A stretch of DNA of 40,392 nucleotides from Planctomycetota bacterium. Its GTDB lineage: Bacteria; Planctomycetota; Phycisphaerae; WQYP01. Below are positions 34,078 to 40,392 of this stretch, piece by piece (position 1 is the stretch's first letter; each line of letters starts with the position of its first letter). The position numbers were made by a program, and so were the translations under genes. The stretch lies in assembly GCA_021819825.1 (NCBI GenBank), contig JAKAEZ010000020.1, positions 1 through 40,392 of the forward strand, in the 5' to 3' direction. The notes beneath the pieces were generated by a model, which did not search any database, was not told the origin of the DNA, and saw nothing but the letters and a program-made list of their open reading frames with translations.

Positions 34078-34185
34078 GGCGAAGGCACCATGGCGGCAAC
34101 GCGGCGGCATAAGTCAACAGAATAAGCCAACACTTACGCCAAAATGCCGTATGATGTCCAGCGATGTAATACCCAAGGAGCAGGC

Positions 34186-35223
34186 ATGGCCCAGGCTGAA
34201 ATTCCGGCAAGCACGCTGTCCGCGGCGACGGACTTCCAACGACATTATTCTTCGTTGGAACACGAATTAGCCAAAGTGATCGTGGGGCAAAGCGATGTCA
34301 TCCAACAGACGCTGTGCTGTCTGCTTATCGGCGGACACGCGCTGATTGAGGGCGTCCCGGGCATCGGAAAGACCCTGCTGGCGCGATCATTAGGCCAGGT
34401 GCTGGATTTAAAATTCTCGCGCATTCAATTTACCCCTGATCTCATGCCGGCTGATATATTGGGGACATCCATTCTGGTTACGGACGCGTTGGGTGCGCGG
34501 AGCATGCAGTTCCAGGGAGGACCTTTATTCGGCAATGTGATTCTCGCGGATGAAATCAATCGCGCATCACCAAAAACGCAATCCGCCATGCTGGAGGCCA
34601 TGTCCGAGCAGTCCATCAGTGTCGGGCGCACGACGCATCGTCTGGCGGACCCCTTTTTTGTTATCGCAACGCAAAATCCCCTTGAAATGGAAGGCACGTA
34701 TCCGCTGCCGGAAGCGCAACTGGACCGCTTTGCGATGAATATAATTATCCGTCCGCCGCCGGTGGATGAACTGGTCAATATTATGGATCGTACCACCGGC
34801 GTTAACAAGCCAGCGTTGCTGACCATTATGAATGCCGCCCGCCTGGCGGAAATGAAACTCATGGTGCGCTGTGTAACTGTAGCGGACATATTGAAACGAT
34901 ATATAGCGCGCATTATTCTCTGCACCCATCCAGACAGTGATCAGGCCACGGAGAGTGTCAAAAAATATGTTCGCTACGGTGCCAGCCCGCGGGCGGCACA
35001 GGCTTTAATTTTGGCCGCGCGGGTGCAGGCGTTGATCAATGGGCGCACATATGTTGAGCCTAATGATATTCTGGCCGTTGCGCTGCCTTGCCTAAGGCAC
35101 CGGATCATCACTCATTTTGACGCCCGCGTGGATGGCATTGACACCGAGGCGATTATTCAGGACGTGTTAAAAAACACGGACCCGGCACCGGAAGCCGCCG
35201 CCATTAAAAGTCTGATGCGGTAA
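34186..35223 (+). CDS. MoxR-family AAA+ ATPase
   Basis: 345 residues from ATG 34186, fixed by AAGGAG five bases upstream; the frame is open further 5' but without a ribosome binding site. Walker A GVPGIGKT (56-63), Walker B VILADE (118-123), the MoxR signature INRASPKTQSAMLEAMSEQS, sensor 1 ATQNPLEMEGTYPLPEAQLD and the C-terminal lid with YGASPRAAQALILAARVQA. MoxR ATPases are chaperones that insert cofactors or mature complexes, usually next to DUF58 and von Willebrand A genes. None of those follows here: the ilvN gene converges 37 bases downstream, so this copy is separated from any standard operon. Its client is unknown. Confidence 0.9.
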   Translation: MAQAEIPASTLSAATDFQRHYSSLEHELAKVIVGQSDVIQQTLCCLLIGGHALIEGVPGIGKTLLARSLGQVLDLKFSRIQFTPDLMPADILGTSILVTDALGARSMQFQGGPLFGNVILADEINRASPKTQSAMLEAMSEQSISVGRTTHRLADPFFVIATQNPLEMEGTYPLPEAQLDRFAMNIIIRPPPVDELVNIMDRTTGVNKPALLTIMNAARLAEMKLMVRCVTVADILKRYIARIILCTHPDSDQATESVKKYVRYGASPRAAQALILAARVQALINGRTYVEPNDILAVALPCLRHRIITHFDARVDGIDTEAIIQDVLKNTDPAPEAAAIKSLMR

Positions 35224-35260
35224 CGCGACTGGTGCAATACCAAGCTGCGACCCGTCTGTA

Positions 35261-35857
35261 TTATCCCGGCGGTGTGGCTTCCAGTTCCGCTTGCGTGGGT
35301 TGGCGTTTGCCGGCGGCGGCTTTCACCATGCGCGACGGTTCCGGAGCGTTTTCCATGGTTTGCTCATCGCCGCTGCCGCCTTGTACGCCGCGGGCCATGG
35401 CAATAACGCCGGTGCGGGCTAATTCACGAATTCCGTAAGGCCGCACGAGTTCCACAAACGCATCCAGTTTGTCTTCTTCGCCGGATAACTCCACCATAAT
35501 CGCCTGATGGCCCACATCCACGACACGGCCGCGGAACAGATCGGCAAGTTCAATAATCTCGCTGCGTGTGCGCGGCGTTACGCCGAGCTTCACCAGCATG
35601 AGATCCCTTGAAACATAAGGCGAATCTTTGTAATCACGTACTTTCACCACGGTAACAATTTTGGCCAGTTGTTTGCGCACCTGGTCCAAGGTACGTTCAT
35701 CCGCGATAACCACAATGGTCATGCGGGATAAATTTGGATCTTCCGTGCGCCCCACCACCAGAGAGTCAATATTAAATCCGCGCGCGGAAAACATGTTGGC
35801 CACGTGCGAAAGCACGCCGGGTTCGTTCATTACCAGTGCGGTTAAAATGTGCCGCAT
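35261..35857 (-). CDS. ilvN: Acetolactate synthase, small (regulatory) subunit
   Basis: 198 residues. The N-terminal ACT domain (HILTALVMNEPGVLSHVANM, FSARGFNIDSLVVGRTEDPN, LSRMTIVV) binds valine and mediates feedback inhibition. The second domain (SRDLMLVKLGVTPRTRSEII, ELADLFRGRVVDVGHQAIMV, FVELVRPYGIRELARTGVIA) completes the ~160-residue IlvH/IlvN core. About 35 extra residues at the C-terminus (GDEQTMENAPEPSRMVKAAA and on) are charged, low-complexity and unusual. It lies 117 bases downstream of ilvB on the same strand, the usual order. It activates IlvB and makes it sensitive to valine. Confidence 0.93.
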   Translation of the reverse strand: MRHILTALVMNEPGVLSHVANMFSARGFNIDSLVVGRTEDPNLSRMTIVVIADERTLDQVRKQLAKIVTVVKVRDYKDSPYVSRDLMLVKLGVTPRTRSEIIELADLFRGRVVDVGHQAIMVELSGEEDKLDAFVELVRPYGIRELARTGVIAMARGVQGGSGDEQTMENAPEPSRMVKAAAGKRQPTQAELEATPPG

Positions 35858-35974
35858 AATGTATACTCCAATGCAAAAATTTGTTCTAAACCATCCATGC
35901 TTTCGCGCGGAAAAATATATATCGCGCGGGCATAAACGGCGGCTTGAATCAACAGGATAAGGCGTTGCGCCACA

Positions 35975-37858
35975 TCAGGCCAGCGTGCCCATATCGCGTG
36001 CCATGTTGGGCGGAGCGGAACCGACAATTCCCAGTTCCATTTCATGAATACCTTTTCCGCTGGGCACCATGGGATAGACGTTTTCATCAGTTTCGCAGAG
36101 GAAATCCACCACGCAGGGTCCGGGATGGCGGATCATTTCATCGACAACTTTCTGCACATCCTCTTTCTTTTCACAGCGGATGCCGCGAATACCGAAGCTT
36201 TCAGCCATGGCGGCAAAATCGGGATTGACCATTTCGGTGTTGCTGAATCGGCTGCCATAAAACATCTTCTGCCATTGGCGTACCATGCCCTGGAAATTGT
36301 TGTTGAGAATAGCCACTTTAACCGGCAGTTTGTATTGCCGAATCGTGGCCAATTCCATCGCGGTCATGATAAACGACGCATCGCCGTCAATATCAATAAC
36401 CAGATCCTTAGGCCGCGCCACCTGTGCGCCGATGGCCGAGGGCAGGCCATAGCCCATGGTGCCCAGTCCGCCACTGGTAATCATGCTGCGGGGAATACTC
36501 CAACGGATAAACTGCGCCGCCCACATCTGGTGCTGCCCCACGCCGGTAGTGAATATGGCGTTACCGCCGGTGGCTTTGTTAATCGCTTCGATAATTGCCT
36601 GGGGCTTGGCCAAGGGAGAATCATCGCGGTAGGCAAATGGATATTTCGCCTTCCATTGCGCAATCTGCTCCAGCCACTCTTTGCGTGGACGATGTTCAAT
36701 ATGCTGGATCATATCTTTCAGGCACAAACGCGCATCGCCCACCACTGGCACATCCACTTTCACGCTCTTGCTGATGCTGGATGGATCAATATCCACATGT
36801 ACAATTTTGGCCTTGGGGGCAAAGAGTTTCAGATTGCCAGTCACACGGTCATCAAACCGTGCCCCGATGGCAATGAGGCAATCGGCATCCTGCACGGCAT
36901 AATTGGCATACGCGCCTCCGTGCATGCCGAGCATATGCAAGCTCAGCGGATTGTTTTCATCAAACGCACCAAGGCCCAGCAAGGTCGTGGTGCAGGGGAT
37001 GTTCCCCTTTTCCGCCAACTCGCGAACTTCTTTCCATGCACCGCTGAGAATCGCTCCACCACCCACATACAACACGGGGCGCTGGGCGGCATTAATCATA
37101 TCCGCGGCGGCTTTCACCATGCGGCTGTGGCCGAGGCGATAAGTCTTATATCCCGGCAGCCAAGGCGTATCATCAATGGCGGACTCCACCTTGTTGGTGG
37201 TGACATCCACGGGCAAATCCACAAGCACCGGTCCGGGCCGGCCCGTGGTGGCAATGATAAATGCCTCGTTGATAATCCGGGGCAAATCTTTGACGTTCTT
37301 CACCAGATAATTGCGTTTGGTTACGGGCCGGGTGATACCGGTTACGTCCGCTTCCTGAAACGCGTCATTACCAATCACGTAGGTGCGCACCTGCCCGGAA
37401 AATACGATCATGGGGATCGAATCCATGTAGGCGGTGGCCAGAGGAGTTACCGTGTTGGTGGCACCGGGGCCGCTGGTGACAATCACAATGCCAGGCTTGC
37501 CAGTGGCGCGGGCGTAGCCGTCGGCCATGTGGCCGGCACCCTGCTCATGCCGCACGAGAATAAAGTTCAGTTTTGTATCATACAGTTGATCAAATGTCGG
37601 GAGAATGGCACCGCCGGGGTAGCCAAACGCGTCGGTGACATGATGCTCCAGAAGCATTTGCAGCAAAATCTGCGCACCGGTTTTACCGATGTACCGATCA
37701 GTCAGGCCGGTGGGGTGCCCAAGCACGGGCAGTTCATTGCTGACTTCAGAACCCGAAGCGACAGCAGTAGCCTCGGTCCATTTTTCAGTTTTGTTGGGCT
37801 TGGTGGTTTTGGAAGCCGGCGCAGAGGCCGCTCCCCCGGTAAGGGAAGTGCTGGACAT
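35975..37858 (-). CDS. ilvB: Acetolactate synthase, large (catalytic) subunit
   Basis: 627 residues from ATG 37858, which has GAGG six bases upstream; an in-frame ATG at 37915 is less likely. The ThDP enzyme features are complete: FGYPGGAILPTFDQL, the catalytic Glu in RHEQGAGHMADGYARATGKP, the TSGPGATNTVTPLATAYMDS block, FAD-binding middle domain (CLIAIGARFDDRVTGNLKLF), and the ThDP motif GDASFIMTAMELATIRQYKL to NNNF. The first ~40 residues are a Ser/Thr/Ala-rich extension that E. coli enzymes lack. It condenses two pyruvates to acetolactate for valine and leucine, or pyruvate with 2-oxobutyrate for isoleucine, using ThDP, Mg and FAD. With cimA upstream, the cell makes isoleucine from pyruvate. 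Confidence 0.95.
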   Translation of the reverse strand: MSSTSLTGGAASAPASKTTKPNKTEKWTEATAVASGSEVSNELPVLGHPTGLTDRYIGKTGAQILLQMLLEHHVTDAFGYPGGAILPTFDQLYDTKLNFILVRHEQGAGHMADGYARATGKPGIVIVTSGPGATNTVTPLATAYMDSIPMIVFSGQVRTYVIGNDAFQEADVTGITRPVTKRNYLVKNVKDLPRIINEAFIIATTGRPGPVLVDLPVDVTTNKVESAIDDTPWLPGYKTYRLGHSRMVKAAADMINAAQRPVLYVGGGAILSGAWKEVRELAEKGNIPCTTTLLGLGAFDENNPLSLHMLGMHGGAYANYAVQDADCLIAIGARFDDRVTGNLKLFAPKAKIVHVDIDPSSISKSVKVDVPVVGDARLCLKDMIQHIEHRPRKEWLEQIAQWKAKYPFAYRDDSPLAKPQAIIEAINKATGGNAIFTTGVGQHQMWAAQFIRWSIPRSMITSGGLGTMGYGLPSAIGAQVARPKDLVIDIDGDASFIMTAMELATIRQYKLPVKVAILNNNFQGMVRQWQKMFYGSRFSNTEMVNPDFAAMAESFGIRGIRCEKKEDVQKVVDEMIRHPGPCVVDFLCETDENVYPMVPSGKGIHEMELGIVGSAPPNMARDMGTLA

Positions 37859-37948
37859 AAAAAACCTCATACAACATCGGCTGCATTGGAAAGGTTGGCA
37901 TGGCGTCCACCGCACGGCAGATTACACCAGCGCCCAACCAGGCCGCCG

Positions 37949-37964
37949 TCCCGGCAAGCCGGGA
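37949..37964. repeat. Small perfect hairpin in the ilvB leader
   Basis: TCCCGGC-AA-GCCGGGA (7-bp stem) about 90 bases before the ilvB start. There is no T tract, so it is not a terminator; no leader peptide like that of cimA is visible here. Confidence 0.3.
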
Positions 37965-38032
37965 TAACGAATTTCTCAGAGCCGCAGCCCCGGAAACTCG
38001 CCGTCGATTAAGCAGTCATAGCAGGTTTCACG

Positions 38033-38069
38033 AAAAAAAGCAAGTCGATGCAAATTTTTCATCGATTGC
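38033..38069 (-). terminator. Rho-independent terminator of the 38151-40304 gene
   Basis: On the minus strand GCAATCGATG pairs with CATCGACTTGC (10 bp, one bulged C) around a nine-base loop and is followed by seven T (38033-38039). It ends the leftward gene and separates it from ilvB. Confidence 0.7.
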
Positions 38070-38112
38070 CGTCCCCGCCCGATTCGGCTGCGGCCATCGA
38101 GCTGTGTCGGCT

Positions 38113-38168
38113 AGGAGCCTGTCCGAGTAATCGCCGGGTTGCGACGGCCATTACTTGGACAGGCTCCT
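38113..38168. repeat. 56-bp inverted repeat spanning the stop codon of the large hypothetical gene
   Basis: AGGAGCCTGTCC (38113-38124) is mirrored exactly by GGACAGGCTCCT (38157-38168). After one mismatch AGTAAT pairs with ATTACT, then GCCG with CGGC, giving a near-continuous cruciform. The GGAGCCTGTCC end resembles insertion-sequence or MITE termini. The arm at 38151-38168 encodes the last residues (RSLSK) and the TAA stop of the leftward gene. Confidence 0.75.
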
Positions 38169-40304
38169 GGTCTTTTTTGCCCGCATCGCAGCAATTTTTT
38201 CCATATAGACAACATGTCGACACAGAATAACCATGCTTGGAAATTCATGAAGGCCGGCATACCACAGCATGACATGAGCCATCCGATGAGCCCGCCTGAA
38301 TTCGGACTTTTGCAGGAACTGATGCACCGCCGCACATTGGTTAAACACACTGACGTTCGGTAACTGCAAGTTAAATACCGCAATATTAAAAGCACCGTTC
38401 CCACTTTCCCGATGCGGGTAGGGCTTCAGCACCGCAAATTTGGAAAGCACAAAATCAGGATTCATGGGGTGCTCAGGAAAAACTCTGGTCCGAAAATGAT
38501 AATCCTTCACCGCCTGTTCGGCCCATGGATCATGCGGAAAAAACCAGGGCAGCACGTTATAGAAATCCGCATCGTCGGGATAGGGATGTAATTCCTGCCG
38601 AGTATAAGCGTCTATATAAAACCAGGAAAGGCGATTCAACGGAGCGGCCGCCCAAAGCCCAGTCAGTGTGTTGACATTTACTTGCTGGTGCCGACTCAAA
38701 TCGCGTTCTACTTGTATGTAGATGTGAATGGCCTGTCCGGGCCAAACCTTCAGCGGAGACGCAAACACCATATGCGAAGTGTTCCTGCCCGCTAAACGCA
38801 TGGAGCAGTAGCGCATGACATCCAGAATTCCCTCCTGTCGAAGTTGCGGAGCATAAGTCCTGATAATACTGTTCAGAAGCGGACGATCTGATTTCATCGC
38901 CGCTGCATAGGCATAGATGGCGACGATTTCATCAGCATTAACAGGCTGACCCGCCAGAATGTGCGGGGAAAGTCGGGGAATCATGGAAAACTGCCCAAGT
39001 TCCGTCAGTATCCAGAGCGCAGCCGCCTGATTCTGCGGAGTTCGGGACCGCAACGCCAACGCGGCGGCTACGGCGAGATGGCCCGTCTGCACCGCAGCAT
39101 CCCAGGTATCGCGCCGAACGCCGGCCTTTCGACCGGTCCCGGTAAGCCACCGGTCGGCAAGCGCCACGGCGTCGATGGCCCCGGCCATGTCGGGGTTATT
39201 TTGCGCCGTAAACTTACGATTGTCATACAGATGGCCAACCGCTTTCAGCAGGTCGTAATCATTGGGATATTTACCAGCGACGCGTGTAGCCTCACGCAGC
39301 AACGCTGATACTTGCCAGGGTTTATATGTTTTCCAATTCAATTCTTCGGTAAGAACCAGCGGTGAATCGAGGCCGGTGAGTTTTTTTGATTCGGCCAATA
39401 TTGCCGGTTCCAGTTTCGCCAACACTTGGGCCAATTGCTTATTATGACAGGCCGCCGGATCGAATATGCTCGCCGGAAATGGCAAGAGGCGGCTTTTCAG
39501 GCTTTGTGCAAATTCAGATTCCAGCTTATCGAAACCATCGGTCCCGCGCCACGCCGCCTGATTTTCAAACCAATAGCGCACTTCCGCGAATCGCGGATCG
39601 AGCCTGAGAACCTTACGGAAGAGAGTAAATGCCCGCGTTGACTGAATGGGAAGAAAAGCCGCCTTCCCCAATTCCGTCAGGCACTGCATGCTGTTGCAAC
39701 GAGGCTGGCACAGGTAATGCACCAGCGCCGGGGACGGAGGCTCGTTCATATATGTCATAAAGCCGGCATCAACCGTACCCAACAAATTCCAGAAGGACAT
39801 GGGCGTGTTGTAACGCATGGTATGAATCAGGCGGCCGTGACGGTTGTAGAGCACAATTGTGGCCGTGTATCCACCCGCGCCATGTTTTAATGTGCCCCCC
39901 ACCGCCACGCTGGCTTGCCAGCCCGGAAAATAGCGGGCGATGGCACTTTTAGAATAATGCCGCAGCAGGCGAACCATATTGGCCCCGCTACGGTTATAAA
40001 GAAAATAGGCGTGCCGATTACAATAATTGCCGGGTGCCCAATCCAAATCCATGGAGAATAAAAACGCGAAGGCCTGCGCCCGATTAAACCCGTGCGAGGC
40101 GTTTGCAAAGGCGTGGTGAAAAGGAAGAAATAAGGCGTTAAAACCGGCGTCGGCGATGGGCTGATGCGAAAAAAACGGGAAGTCCTTTTCCGCTCTGGCA
40201 ATGGGGTGCTGCGGCAAAGGCAACGGTGCCATGCGAGCGAGCCTAAATGGTCGGGGAGCCTGCGCGTAACGGTTTAGCCCTCGCGCGTAGGCATTGGGAT
40301 ACAT
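38151..40304 (-). CDS. Large protein of unknown function
   Basis: 717 residues from ATG 40304; an in-frame stop lies 11 codons further upstream, and no strong ribosome binding site is seen. I recognise no family. The first ~115 residues (FNALFLPFHHAFANASHGFN) lack a clear signal peptide. The middle, from about residue 215, is helical and may hold TPR-like repeats (STRAFTLFRKVLRLDPRFAE, LREATRVAGKYPNDYDLLKA, GAIDAVALADRWLTGTGRK). The C-terminal third contains FASPLKVWPGQAIHIYIQVE, a possible beta domain, and ALKPYP-like segments rich in aromatic residues. The final residues RSLSK and the stop codon lie inside an inverted repeat (38113-38168), so the natural C-terminus may have been replaced. 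A terminator follows at 38033-38069. Confidence 0.6.
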   Translation of the reverse strand: MYPNAYARGLNRYAQAPRPFRLARMAPLPLPQHPIARAEKDFPFFSHQPIADAGFNALFLPFHHAFANASHGFNRAQAFAFLFSMDLDWAPGNYCNRHAYFLYNRSGANMVRLLRHYSKSAIARYFPGWQASVAVGGTLKHGAGGYTATIVLYNRHGRLIHTMRYNTPMSFWNLLGTVDAGFMTYMNEPPSPALVHYLCQPRCNSMQCLTELGKAAFLPIQSTRAFTLFRKVLRLDPRFAEVRYWFENQAAWRGTDGFDKLESEFAQSLKSRLLPFPASIFDPAACHNKQLAQVLAKLEPAILAESKKLTGLDSPLVLTEELNWKTYKPWQVSALLREATRVAGKYPNDYDLLKAVGHLYDNRKFTAQNNPDMAGAIDAVALADRWLTGTGRKAGVRRDTWDAAVQTGHLAVAAALALRSRTPQNQAAALWILTELGQFSMIPRLSPHILAGQPVNADEIVAIYAYAAAMKSDRPLLNSIIRTYAPQLRQEGILDVMRYCSMRLAGRNTSHMVFASPLKVWPGQAIHIYIQVERDLSRHQQVNVNTLTGLWAAAPLNRLSWFYIDAYTRQELHPYPDDADFYNVLPWFFPHDPWAEQAVKDYHFRTRVFPEHPMNPDFVLSKFAVLKPYPHRESGNGAFNIAVFNLQLPNVSVFNQCAAVHQFLQKSEFRRAHRMAHVMLWYAGLHEFPSMVILCRHVVYMEKIAAMRAKKTRSLSK

Positions 40305-40392
40305 GTCAAGGAAAGTGAAACGAGGACGCGGCTGGTTTTACCATTGCCGGCCTGTAACTGTGTACCGCTCTGCGGCTCCGGCAGGCAAGTTC

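Noticed and set aside
36044-38011. A 655-codon open frame on the plus strand opposite ilvB
   Set aside because: It is the complement of the well-supported ilvB gene, has no ribosome binding site, and its His/Gly-rich translation matches nothing.
37859-38030. ilvB leader-peptide attenuator like that of cimA
   Set aside because: A small hairpin (37949-37964) is present but there is no T tract after it and no frame rich in branched-chain residues.

Overview
The window reads as a chromosomal segment of a free-living, glycan-degrading bacterium, most likely Planctomycetota and perhaps class Phycisphaerae. The pointers are a pseudopilin-like secreted protein with the [20 protein letters not shown]-type N-terminus, a XylR-type fusion regulator (LacI-like sensor plus AraC DNA-binding domain), Tat- and lipoprotein-exported glycosidases, many lipoproteins of unknown function, and moderate GC. 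The phylum is an inference from gene style, not from a marker gene.

Layout. 1-9.6 kb is a glycan-use region: the 5' end of a GH92 mannosidase-like lipoprotein gene running off the left edge, a GH20 hexosaminidase remnant (C-terminal third only), a pseudopilin-like protein, a GH3 glycosidase with an inserted CBM6-like module, an ExuT-like MFS transporter, a XylR-type regulator and a small secreted protein. 10.3-22.3 kb is a tightly packed co-directional operon. It encodes a split UxaA-family lyase best read as sulfolactate sulfo-lyase SuyAB, an Ldh-family dehydrogenase (ComC-like), a D-2-hydroxyacid dehydrogenase (SlcC-like), a small Schiff-base transaldolase, an aldehyde dehydrogenase, a fucose/arabinose-isomerase-like protein, a sodium:solute symporter, a class II aldolase and a Tat-exported six-hairpin glycosidase-like protein. 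Together these give a route from sulfoquinovose (6-deoxy-6-sulfoglucose) through sulfofructose, sulfolactaldehyde, (S)-sulfolactate, sulfopyruvate and (R)-sulfolactate to pyruvate plus sulfite. I consider this the most interesting system here. The six-hairpin protein and the class II aldolase are the parts that do not fit described versions of the pathway.

22.4-30.6 kb is housekeeping plus hypotheticals: tRNA-Gly(CCC), a clpP paralogue, two lipoproteins, a small protein/TatD-hydrolase pair, a tail-anchored coiled-coil protein, and valS. 30.6-31.7 kb holds a REP-type palindromic repeat array around a RAYT (Y1 HUH) transposase gene. 31.7-38 kb is branched-chain amino acid synthesis: cimA, preceded by a candidate leader-peptide attenuator, and ilvB-ilvN. 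A VOC-fold protein and an orphan MoxR ATPase sit between them. 38.1-40.3 kb is one large gene of unknown function, ending inside a long inverted repeat.

Regulation. A direct-repeat motif (two 15-bp half-sites, 22-bp period) occurs before the pseudopilin-like gene and in the long region before the sulfonate operon, and one half of it occurs before the GH92 gene. This is the architecture AraC-family proteins bind, so the local XylR-type regulator or a paralogue may link these units. A perfect 20-bp palindrome lies directly upstream of the probable promoter of the sulfonate operon.
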